Positions 56,947 to 64,000 of a DNA stretch of 64,000 nucleotides are shown piece after piece. The stretch covers positions 62,001-126,000 of the forward strand of contig CAADGL010000016.1 in NCBI GenBank assembly GCA_900696525.1, given 5' to 3'. The notes below the pieces were generated by a model. That model was not told where the DNA came from. It searched no databases and worked only from the letters and a program-made list of their open reading frames with translations. The stretch is from an uncultured Planctomycetota bacterium. GTDB lineage: Bacteria > Planctomycetota > Phycisphaerae > UBA1845 > Fen-1342. The position numbers and the translations under genes are program-made. Numbering within the stretch: the stretch's first letter is position 1; every line of letters starts with the position of its first letter.

Positions 56947-57912
56947 CTACAAGCCGCGGCCGGCGCGCGTGAGCTGCGTGAACGGCGGCAGGTTGAACAC
57001 GACGCCCTCGTCGGGCGCGTCGATCTCCTCCCAGCTCGTCACGCCCAGCCGCCGCAGACGCACGAGCACTTCCTCCACGAGGTCGTCCGGCACGCTGGCG
57101 CCGGATGAGACCCCGACGCAGGCGACGCCCTCCAGCCAGCGCGGGTCGATCTGGCCGGCGTCCTCGATGAGGTGCGCCTTGACGCCGCGGGCGCGGGCTA
57201 CCTCCGTGAGCCGCTGCGAGTTCGACGAGTTTCGCGAGCCCACGACCAGCAGGAGGTCGAGCCGGCCGGCGACCTGCTTGATGGCGTTCTGGCGGTTCTG
57301 CGTCGCGTAGCAGATGTCCTCGCTGGGCGGCAGCTCGAGATGCGGGAAACGCCGCCGCAGCGCGTCGACCAGCGCCTGCGTGTCGTCCTGACTGAGCGTG
57401 GTCTGCGTCAGGATGACGCCAGGCTCGTCCGGGGCGAGCGCGAGGCGGGCGACGTCGTCGAGCGTCTCGATGAGCACGGTGCGGTCCGGGGCCTGCCCCA
57501 TCGTGCCGATCACCTCGTCGTGGCCCGCGTGGCCGATGAGGATGATGCGGTAGCCCTGCTTCACGTAGCGCCGGGCCTCGCCGTGCACCTTGGTGACCAG
57601 GGGGCAGGTGGCGTCGATGAGCCGCAGGTCGAGCGCGCCGGCCTGGCCGTAGACCTGCGGCGCCGAGCCGTGGGCCGACAGGACGGCGATGGCGCCGCGC
57701 GGCACTTCGCCGAGCTCCTCGACGAAGACGGCCCCGCGGGCGCGCAGGCGCTCGACGACGTGCAGGTTGTGAACGATCTGCTTGCGGACGTAGACGGGCG
57801 GGCCGTACTGCTCGAGCGCCAGCTCGACGACGCGCACGGCGCGCTCGACGCCGGCGCAGAAGCCGCGCGGCTTGGCGACGATCGCGTGGATGCCGGTGCG
57901 CGTCGCGGTCAC
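56947..57912 (-). CDS. ispH: 4-hydroxy-3-methylbut-2-enyl diphosphate reductase
   Basis: The 321-residue last enzyme of the MEP isoprenoid pathway, making IPP and DMAPP. The three cluster cysteines are C19 (PRGFCAGVERAV), C103 (DATCPLVTKVH) and C201 (DICYATQNRQ). The catalytic Glu is E133 in GHAGHDEVIGTMG. VVGSRNSSNSQRLTEVA is also conserved. The GTG start at 57912 overlaps the stop of the HPPD gene (GTGA); a much longer open frame into that gene is not used. Confidence 0.96.
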   Translation of the reverse strand: MTATRTGIHAIVAKPRGFCAGVERAVRVVELALEQYGPPVYVRKQIVHNLHVVERLRARGAVFVEELGEVPRGAIAVLSAHGSAPQVYGQAGALDLRLIDATCPLVTKVHGEARRYVKQGYRIILIGHAGHDEVIGTMGQAPDRTVLIETLDDVARLALAPDEPGVILTQTTLSQDDTQALVDALRRRFPHLELPPSEDICYATQNRQNAIKQVAGRLDLLLVVGSRNSSNSQRLTEVARARGVKAHLIEDAGQIDPRWLEGVACVGVSSGASVPDDLVEEVLVRLRRLGVTSWEEIDAPDEGVVFNLPPFTQLTRAGRGL

Positions 57913-59003
57913 AGGTTGCCCCGGCGGGCCTGCTCGCGCTCGAGGCTGACGAAGAGCGCCTTGAAGTTGCCCTGCCCGAACCCGCGGCAGCCGTGGCGCT
58001 CGATGACCTCGAAGAAGAGCGTCGGGCGGTCCTGCACCGGCGCAGTGAAGATCTGGAGCAGGTAGCCGTCCTCGTCGCGATCGACCAGGATTCCGAGCTC
58101 GCGCAGCTCGTCGTAGTCCTCGTCGATCTTGCCGACGCGCTGCTTGAGGTCCTCGTAGTAGGTGTCGGGCACGCGCAGGAAGTCGATGTCGCGCTGCCGC
58201 AGCTCGCGCACGGTCTTGCAGATGTCGGCGGAGTTCATGGCGACGTGCTGCACGCCCGGGCCCCAGTAGTAGTCGAGGTACTCGTCGATCTGGCTCTTCT
58301 TCTTCCCCTCGGCCGGCTCGTTGATGGGGAACTTGCACTTGCCGGTGCCGTTCTCCATCACCTTGCTCATCAGGGCGCTGTACTCGGTGCTGATGTCCTT
58401 GTCGGTGAAGTGCGTGAGCTGCGAAAAGCCCAGCACCTGCTCGAACCAGCGCACCCAGTAGTTCATCTCGCCCAGGTACACGTTCGTCACCATGTGGTCG
58501 ATCGCCGCCAGCCCCACCGGACGCGGCTGCCCCACCGGCTGGATCGCCCGGTAGCCCGGCGCGAACGGCCCGCGATACCCCGAGCGCTCCACGAGCTTGA
58601 ACACCGTGTCGCCGGCGTAACGCAGGATGCCCGTCTTCAAGACCCCGTGCTCGTCCTCGAATGCGCTGGCCGGCTGGATCACCGTCGCCCCGCGCGCCTT
58701 CGCCTCGCGCATCCCCTGGGCCACGTCCGGCACGTCGATCCCGATCACCTTCACTCCGTCGCCGTGCAGCGCGCAGTGCCGAGTGATCTCGTGGTCGGGC
58801 GTCAGCGCGCTGGTGAACACGAAGCGGATCGCGCCCTGCTGCATCACGTAGCTGGCCCGGTCGCGCACCCCCGTCTCGAGCCCCAGCTTGGCCACCGGGC
58901 GGAAACCGAAGGTCTTGTCGTAGAAGTGCGCCGCCTGCTTGGCGTTCCCGACGTAGAACTCCACGTGGTCGTAGCCGCGAATCGGCATGAAGTCCGCTGA
59001 CAT
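57909..59003 (-). CDS. hppD: 4-hydroxyphenylpyruvate dioxygenase
   Basis: A 364-residue non-haem iron enzyme converting 4-hydroxyphenylpyruvate to homogentisate. Two vicinal-oxygen-chelate domains are visible; the iron ligands are the His in AAIDHMVTNV, the His in GVQHVAMNS and the Glu in TLFFEVIERHG. The C-terminal helix RGFGQGNFKALFVSLERE gates the active site. No other tyrosine-catabolism gene is adjacent; it is coupled to ispH instead. The ATG at 59003 lacks a strong ribosome-binding site; M6 is an alternative start. Confidence 0.96.
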   Translation of the reverse strand: MSADFMPIRGYDHVEFYVGNAKQAAHFYDKTFGFRPVAKLGLETGVRDRASYVMQQGAIRFVFTSALTPDHEITRHCALHGDGVKVIGIDVPDVAQGMREAKARGATVIQPASAFEDEHGVLKTGILRYAGDTVFKLVERSGYRGPFAPGYRAIQPVGQPRPVGLAAIDHMVTNVYLGEMNYWVRWFEQVLGFSQLTHFTDKDISTEYSALMSKVMENGTGKCKFPINEPAEGKKKSQIDEYLDYYWGPGVQHVAMNSADICKTVRELRQRDIDFLRVPDTYYEDLKQRVGKIDEDYDELRELGILVDRDEDGYLLQIFTAPVQDRPTLFFEVIERHGCRGFGQGNFKALFVSLEREQARRGNL

Positions 59004-59244
59004 GTCGCTGACTGCCTGTTCTTCCTCGCCTCGTGCCGCGCCGCAGCGCGCCCGTCGCGATCCGGGGCGGAGGAGGCGCCCCGGGCCGCAGCATCATATT
59101 ATGCGCCCCCACGCTCCGATCTCAAACGTGCAGTCCCTGCGCCACCGCGGCCCGCCGGCCCTCGCGCCAGCCCACACCCGCTCCCGCCTTCAAGTGCCCC
59201 GCCGCGCCACGCCGAAGAATCCCCCGGGGCCTCCCGAAAGGCGC

Positions 59245-60261
59245 ATGAGCCGAGGTGCGCGCATGGCAGCCGTGTTCGTCAGCTCAGCCAGGTTAGCCCG
59301 AGTCTGCGCCCTGTTTGCGCTCTTGACCCTTGCCGCCCCCGCCGCCAACGCGACCTTCCACTGGATGCACGTAGAGCAGATCATCGTCGGCGTCAACGGC
59401 GACAGCCGCGCCCAGGCGATCCAGCTGCGGATGCGCTTTGACGGCCAGAACCTGCTCAACCCGGGCCGGCTTGTGCTGCGGAACGCCTCCGGCGCCAACC
59501 CCATCGTGATCGTTGATTTCGATCGCCCCGTGCCCTTCGGCGCCGCCGGTGACCGCGTGCTCATCGCCAGCGCCGCGATGTCGTCCTACACCGACCCGCC
59601 CGTCACGCCGGACTTCGAGCTGACCAGCCTCATCCCGGCGTCCTACTTCGCGGCCGGGACGCTCACCTTCGAAACCGACGACGGAACGCTCGTGATCTGC
59701 CGGCTCTCGTGGGGCGGTGCGGACTACACCGGCCCGACCAGCGGCGCTGACTTCAACGACCTCGACGGCGAATTCGGCCCGCCTTTCCCCCTGCCGCTCA
59801 GCCCGGCGGGTCGCCAGGCGCTCGTCTTCCTTCCGCCCTTCGCCGACGTGTCCGTCGCCAACGCCGACGATTACGCCGTCACGTTCGACCCCGTCGTCCT
59901 CGTTGACAACGTCGGCCAGGCGTACGCCGTCGGCGATTGCGCCGCCGCGCTCGACACCGACGGCGACGGGCTGTGCGACGCGGCGGACAACTGCCCGCAC
60001 ACGTTCAACCCGGACCAGGCCGACGCCGATGGCGACGGCGCCGGCGACGCCTGCGACGGCTGCCCCGGCGACCCGCTCAAGACGGCGCCCGGCGCCTGCG
60101 GCTGCGGCCAGCCAGACACCGATGCCAATGGCACCGGCGTTCCCGACTGTGACGAGAGCGGCCAGCCGCCGCTCAGCGGTCCGCGCTGCGGCGCGGGCAT
60201 CGCGGCGATCGCACTCGCCACGCTGCTGCCGCTCGCGCCGCGGCGCCGACACGGCGGCTGA
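59245..60261 (+). CDS. Secreted thrombospondin-type-3 repeat protein with C-terminal anchor
   Basis: 338 residues. A signal peptide ends near AANA-TF. The N-terminal domain of about 200 residues is a beta-rich region of unknown family (MHVEQIIVGVNGDSRAQAIQL at its start). Two thrombospondin type 3 calcium repeats follow (DTDGDGLCDAADNCPH, DADGDGAGDACDGCPG), then a Cys-rich spacer. The end is CGAGIAAIALATLLPLAP with RRRHGG, that is a Cys-Gly, a hydrophobic stretch and basic residues, like a MYXO-CTERM-style sorting tail. ATG codons at 59245 and 59263 are both possible; the second has GAGGT in front. Confidence 0.8.
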   Translation: MSRGARMAAVFVSSARLARVCALFALLTLAAPAANATFHWMHVEQIIVGVNGDSRAQAIQLRMRFDGQNLLNPGRLVLRNASGANPIVIVDFDRPVPFGAAGDRVLIASAAMSSYTDPPVTPDFELTSLIPASYFAAGTLTFETDDGTLVICRLSWGGADYTGPTSGADFNDLDGEFGPPFPLPLSPAGRQALVFLPPFADVSVANADDYAVTFDPVVLVDNVGQAYAVGDCAAALDTDGDGLCDAADNCPHTFNPDQADADGDGAGDACDGCPGDPLKTAPGACGCGQPDTDANGTGVPDCDESGQPPLSGPRCGAGIAAIALATLLPLAPRRRHGG

Positions 60262-60336
60262 GGTGCGCCGCGCGATCTCGCGGTCTTCGCGCCGCGAGCG
60301 CTTACGCCTGATTGCGATGCCCTTGGGCGATGGCGT

Positions 60337-61287
60337 TCAGCGCGTGCCGAGCTTCTCGGCGGCTTCCTTGAGGGCCTTTTCGATCAGCGTGAGCTGCTCA
60401 TCGGTGATGTTGCGCCGCGTTTCGCGGAGCATCTTCATGAAGTGGGCGATCTCCGCCGGCGAGGCGGGGTAGCCGCAGTTGCCCTCCGGCCCGTCGGATG
60501 AGATCAGCTTCTTGCCGTCCGCATCGAGAACCGCGAACCAGGGGATGCCGCCCTTGTCGCTCGCGCGGAAGCGCGCGGCGACCTCGTTGCCGCCGGTCAT
60601 GCGGTCGATGTCGATCTTCAGGTCGACGTAGTCGCGGGCGATGACGCCGGCGATCTCCGGGCGCGCCAGGAAGTCCTCCAGCTTGTGACACCAGCCGCAC
60701 CACGGCGCCCCCAGGTGCAGGAAGACGCGCTTGTTGTCGGAGCGCGCCTCGGCCAGGGCCGCGGCCAGGCGCTTGTCGGCGTCCTGCGGCGGCGCCTGGT
60801 GCCTTGCCAGGAACTCCAGCACTTTCCGCACGTCGTGATGATCGCCCTCCTCCAGCGCGCCCGTTTCCTGGTTGGCGATGACCTTGCCATCGGCGTCGAG
60901 GATCGTCAGGAACGGCACGCCGTGCTTCTTCAGGTCCGCCTTGTACGATTCGGCGACGTCCATGTGCTTGTTCCAGCGGCCGATGTCGACGAGCACGAGC
61001 CGATACTCGTAGAGCAGCTTGCGGGCGATCTCCTTGTCCTGCTTGTAGAGGCCGTGCAGCTTGTGGCACCAGCCGCACCAGTTGCCGCCGAACATGACCA
61101 GCACGCGCTGGTTTTCGCGCTTGGCCTTGGCCAGCGCCGCGGCGATGTCCGCCTTGGCATCGGCCTGCTCGTCGTAGATCGCTTTCGGCGCGGGCTGCGC
61201 GGCCTCCGAGGATTGACCGTAGGCCGTGGCTGCCAGGCCGCCCGCCGAAACGCCTAGTAGCACGGCCAGAAATCTGCTGCGCTGCAT
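60337..61287 (-). CDS. Exported protein with two thioredoxin domains
   Basis: 316 residues with a signal peptide (FLAVLLGVSAGGLAATAYG). Two thioredoxin-like domains of the DsbD-gamma/thioredoxin_7 type each carry WCGWCHK: first in VLVMFGGNWCGWCHKLHGL, second in VFLHLGAPWCGWCHKLEDF. Both are followed by the cis-proline strand (HGVPFLTILD, GGIPWFAVLD). It should be an active disulfide reductase or isomerase in the periplasm. GGAGAG precedes the ATG at 61287. Confidence 0.9.
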   Translation of the reverse strand: MQRSRFLAVLLGVSAGGLAATAYGQSSEAAQPAPKAIYDEQADAKADIAAALAKAKRENQRVLVMFGGNWCGWCHKLHGLYKQDKEIARKLLYEYRLVLVDIGRWNKHMDVAESYKADLKKHGVPFLTILDADGKVIANQETGALEEGDHHDVRKVLEFLARHQAPPQDADKRLAAALAEARSDNKRVFLHLGAPWCGWCHKLEDFLARPEIAGVIARDYVDLKIDIDRMTGGNEVAARFRASDKGGIPWFAVLDADGKKLISSDGPEGNCGYPASPAEIAHFMKMLRETRRNITDEQLTLIEKALKEAAEKLGTR

Positions 61288-61388
61288 GATGCTCTCCGTT
61301 GTCGTTCCACGCGCGATCGAGAACCGCCGGGCATTGTCCCGCCTTTCGGCCGGCCGCGAAACCACCGGAGTCCCGCCCCATGCAGAAA

Positions 61389-61421
61389 GGGCACCCCCGG
61401 CTGGGTCAGCCGGGGGTGCCC
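61389..61421 (-). terminator. 15-bp perfect hairpin, probable terminator
   Basis: GGGCACCCCCGGCTG and its exact complement flank a three-base loop. On the minus strand it is followed by TTTCTG. It lies 65 bp after the stop of the Gly/Tyr-rich gene and before the start of the double-thioredoxin gene. The U-tract is short, so it may also be a dispersed palindrome. Confidence 0.65.
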
Positions 61422-61485
61422 CCGCGTTCGCCTGTCGCTTCCGCGGCCCGTTCAGCGACCTGGGTCGCCGACAGGCCTCGGCGCT

Positions 61486-61911
61486 CTACCGGCCCTGGTA
61501 GTAGAACTGCCCGGCGCGCCCGCCGCGGGGCCCCTGAATCCCGCGGATGCCGAACGAGCGGCTGTGGCCCTGGTAGTTGAAGTTACCGGCACGGAAGCCG
61601 CCGATGTTCGCGAACCCGCCGCTGATGGTGCGCGGACGATCGTGGCCGTAGTAGTAGCCACCGCGATACCGCGGGGTCGTGTAGTACCGGGGCCGGTCAA
61701 CGATCACGACCGGAGGCGGGCAATAGTACGACGGCGCGACGTAGGCCGTGCCGCAGTAGCCCCCGTAGACCGGAGCCGCGTAGACCGGCTCGCAATAGCC
61801 ATAGCCGGAGCCGTAGCTGAACCCGAAAGCGAAGTTATCGGCCAGCGCCGGGCTCGTGGCCAGGCCCAGAAGCAGCGCCCCACTGAACGCGACAACCATC
61901 GGCTTCGACAT
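61486..61911 (-). CDS. Secreted Gly/Tyr-rich protein of unknown function
   Basis: 141 residues with a clear signal peptide (VAFSGALLLGLATSPALA-DN). The mature part is dominated by Tyr, Gly, Pro and Arg (YGYCEPVYAAPVYGGYCG, YRGGYYYGHDRPR), with four Cys, so probably an extracellular structural or adhesive protein. No domain is recognised. AGGAG precedes the ATG. A hairpin terminator follows. Confidence 0.75.
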   Translation of the reverse strand: MSKPMVVAFSGALLLGLATSPALADNFAFGFSYGSGYGYCEPVYAAPVYGGYCGTAYVAPSYYCPPPVVIVDRPRYYTTPRYRGGYYYGHDRPRTISGGFANIGGFRAGNFNYQGHSRSFGIRGIQGPRGGRAGQFYYQGR

Positions 61912-62081
61912 GACTTACACTCCTTGCGTTCTATCCATTCCACGCGCGGGCCGCGACATTCGCCCCGCGATCACTACGGACACAGACGGGAGCGGATGGT
62001 TGGTTATTCTTGAAAAAAAACACGACGCCCCACTGATGGTCTGATAACCGACCGCCAGCACTGAGCCCGGCTGACGGGCTG

Positions 62082-63590
62082 TCAGAACGCGATCTGTAGC
62101 TGCATCCGCCAGAACCACGCCTCGTCATTCACGGTCGCGACGCCGGCGCTGGCGCTGCTGATCGGGGCCTCGGTAATGTGCGTCACCTCGGTCTGGAGCT
62201 TCACCTTGTGCCCGTTGATGTAGTAGTTCAGACCCCCCGTGTACTCGAGTGCGCAATCGACTCTCTCGGCGAGCGCGGAGACCACGCCGACGCGCCCGAC
62301 GACCTCGACCTTGCGCTCAAACGCGGGAATCGGCAAGAAGTACCCCGCCTGCACGTACGCCCCGTGCTGCGCCGTGGTCGAGTCGTCGCCCGTCTGCGCC
62401 AGCCACGGCGCCGCCGGGTCGCGCACGTCGATCAGCCGCAGGATGTACTCGCCGCGGGCCGAGAAGCCCTGCCACTTGAAGGCACTGGCGAGCCCGAACT
62501 GGTTGATCTGCAAGCCGCGGCTGGACACGAGACCGAAGGCCCCCGTCCCGTGCGGACGGATCAGCAGCGGCGCCGGAATGCGCAGGCCGGTCGGGTCGCC
62601 GTCGTCCTCGTTGAAGGCATAGTGCATCGCGAAGTTCAGCGCCGGCTCGGCCAGGTGCGCCAGGTCGGGCTCGCCGGCGAGGTCCGCTCCCGAGCCCAGC
62701 GCGTTCCACACCAAACGGGCGACGACCGCCGGGTTGGTATCGAGCTCCGACGGGTCGGGCGTGATGGTGCGGCCGCGCACGGTCCGCAGTGAGTTCAGCG
62801 CATCGAAATACCACTCGAAGCGCTTGTCGTCCCAATGGCCCCAGAGCCGCAGCCCGAGCCCGCGGTCCAGCCCGTACACCGAGTCCACCATCGGGCGATC
62901 CACCGTCTGAAGCTCGCTGTCGGACGTCAGGCTCACGGTTGTGCCGGCGGCCTTGAAGACGCCCATGCGCACCTGGAACGCGTCGGCGAAGCGGTAGTTG
63001 ACATAGGCGTCGAGCACGCCGGCGTCGTAGCGCTGCGTGCTGTCGGCCCGCACCTGCACGTAGTACGTCAGGTCGGGCGAGTGCGCGTGCCCCGACAGGA
63101 TCAGCCGCACGCGCGACAGGTCGAAGCCCGAGCGGTCGTCCCGCTCCGTGCCCGCCGCCAGGTAGCGGTTGCGGCTGTGGGTGTTGTAGTACTCGTAGCG
63201 GAATTGCAGCACGCCCTGGGTCTTCAGCAGGAAGCGATCATCGCTGCTGCGGATGAAGAAGCCCTTCTCGTAGCCGGCCTGGAGCGCCGTGGCTCCCAGG
63301 CTCTCGCGCAGCGCCGGCTCTGCCAGCACCGCGCGCACCTGGGCGCGCAGCACCGCCACCTGCTGCGCGTCGATCTCCTGGGCGTCGGCGGCCGCCGCCT
63401 GGCGCTCCAGCTCGCACAGGCGCTGCTCCTGCCGCGCCAGCCGCTCGCGCAGCTCGGCGAGCCGGACGGCGTCCGGGCCGTCCGCCGCCGGCGGGCCGGT
63501 GGGCCGGGCAAACGCGGGTGCCATGAGGCTTCCGACCAGCAGGGTAACGATCCCAGCCCTGCGCCGCGCGCGACCGACGACTCCGTCCAT
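62082..63590 (-). CDS. OprO/OprP-like outer-membrane porin
   Basis: 502 residues. A signal peptide ends near AFA-RPT. A coiled-coil segment (about 40-95, LAELRERLARQEQRLCELE) precedes the barrel, as in planctomycetal and other phosphate-selective-type porins. The barrel region begins at GFFIRSSDDRFLLKTQGVLQFRYEYY and includes VRLILSGHAHSPDLTYYVQVRAD, alternating strands and the final MQLQIAF with C-terminal Phe required for outer-membrane assembly. Anion or phosphate selectivity is a family expectation only. AGGAGA precedes the ATG. Confidence 0.9.
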   Translation of the reverse strand: MDGVVGRARRRAGIVTLLVGSLMAPAFARPTGPPAADGPDAVRLAELRERLARQEQRLCELERQAAAADAQEIDAQQVAVLRAQVRAVLAEPALRESLGATALQAGYEKGFFIRSSDDRFLLKTQGVLQFRYEYYNTHSRNRYLAAGTERDDRSGFDLSRVRLILSGHAHSPDLTYYVQVRADSTQRYDAGVLDAYVNYRFADAFQVRMGVFKAAGTTVSLTSDSELQTVDRPMVDSVYGLDRGLGLRLWGHWDDKRFEWYFDALNSLRTVRGRTITPDPSELDTNPAVVARLVWNALGSGADLAGEPDLAHLAEPALNFAMHYAFNEDDGDPTGLRIPAPLLIRPHGTGAFGLVSSRGLQINQFGLASAFKWQGFSARGEYILRLIDVRDPAAPWLAQTGDDSTTAQHGAYVQAGYFLPIPAFERKVEVVGRVGVVSALAERVDCALEYTGGLNYYINGHKVKLQTEVTHITEAPISSASAGVATVNDEAWFWRMQLQIAF

Positions 63591-63861
63591 TCCCAGTTTC
63601 TCCTGCCAAGTGGTCGTCTCGCGGCAGGCCAGGGGATGTCCTGCCGGAACTGAACTTCAGAGAACCGCGCCAGGCGGATTGTAACCGATGCCGGGCGGCC
63701 GCAATAAGACCCCGGCGGCCCGGCGGGCCGGACGGGCCGCAATCAGGGCGCGCGGTCGCCGCCGGGCTTGCCGGACGGCGCGGCCGGCGGGACGATTGGG
63801 CCGTCCCGCGCGGGAACGCCGCGCAGCCGGCCCGACGCGGGCAGCCGGCGGAAAGCACAGG

Positions 63862-64000
63862 ATGGGCCAGCGGGCGTACGACAGGCTGTATCGCTTCCTT
63901 CACGAGCTGGGCGAGCGCGGCGCCTCGATCAGCGAGGCGGACACGCTGCTGCGCATGACCCTGCGGGCGACGCGCGACTTCATGAAGGCCGGCCACGGCT
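63862..64000 (+). CDS. Hypothetical protein, N-terminal fragment (runs off window)
   Basis: An open frame from the ATG at 63862 reads to the right edge (46 codons): MGQRAYDRLYRFLHELGER, then SISEADTLLRMTLRATRDFM. It looks like amphipathic helices, with no family recognised. The weak ribosome-binding site and the partial length keep confidence low. It is divergent from the porin gene, 271 bp away. Confidence 0.4.
   Translation, partial: MGQRAYDRLYRFLHELGERGASISEADTLLRMTLRATRDFMKAGHG

Noticed and set aside
56947..59112. 721-residue open frame joining ispH and the HPPD region
   Set aside because: Its first half is out of frame with the clearly functional HPPD gene; only the ispH part is real, starting at GTG 57912.

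Overview
The window is about 64 kb of very GC-rich, gene-dense bacterial chromosome. Several features point to a member of the Planctomycetota, probably a Phycisphaerae-like or uncultured lineage. They are a prepilin-like protein with an H-X9-DG C-terminal motif, a Ser/Thr kinase fused to TPRs, an M56/BlaI regulatory pair, dockerin-like and thrombospondin-type-3 calcium repeats on secreted proteins, and signal peptides on the ATP synthase b and c subunits. The assignment is inference from gene content; no rRNA, tRNA or CRISPR array was found.

Layout. 1-5 kb: end of a Ser/Thr kinase, a BlaI repressor and M56 antirepressor pair (the sensor carries EF-hands) with a palindromic operator, and an MFS exporter. 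4.7-12.7 kb: DinB-like protein, GH127 glycosidase, acetyl-CoA synthetase, the futalosine-pathway radical SAM enzyme MqnC with two repeat-derived insertions, and an orphan TagF-like protein. 12.8-20.6 kb: an F1Fo ATP synthase operon on the minus strand (atpZ-like, atpI-like, B, E, F, H, A, G, D) without atpC. 21-25 kb: prepilin-like protein, AcpS and a VIT/VWA protein.

25-32 kb is the most unusual part. A minus-strand four-gene run encodes a flavin-dependent halogenase-like enzyme, a HemN-like radical SAM enzyme, a DUF98 chorismate-lyase-like protein and a CBM9-like protein. It is followed by a thioredoxin-fold protein without its CxxC. On the plus strand is a small SelW/SelT/SelH-type gene with an in-frame TGA (CxxU) and a SECIS-like hairpin whose GGUCU loop matches that of E. 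coli fdhF. It is translationally coupled to an NAD-dependent epimerase gene and a YjbQ gene.

32-47 kb: metallophosphatase, shikimate kinase and prepilin peptidase with 4-nt overlaps; a large molybdopterin oxidoreductase interrupted in frame by dispersed repeats; a MATE exporter; a secreted sorbosone-dehydrogenase-like protein with its own terminator; and a four-gene run with a polytopic membrane protein and an SDR lacking the usual Tyr/Lys pair. 47-64 kb: ABC exporter with a permease-CPBP protease fusion, HslU, a polytopic membrane protein, a Ser/Thr kinase-TPR protein, HPPD and IspH coupled by a 4-nt overlap, a secreted calcium-repeat protein, a double-thioredoxin protein, a Gly/Tyr-rich secreted protein and an OprP-like porin.

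A recurring theme is families of short dispersed palindromic repeats. They fill intergenic gaps and in at least three genes (mqnC, the molybdoenzyme and the 3' end of acpS) they form part of the coding sequence. Same-strand neighbours frequently overlap by ATGA or GTGA, which implies translational coupling.
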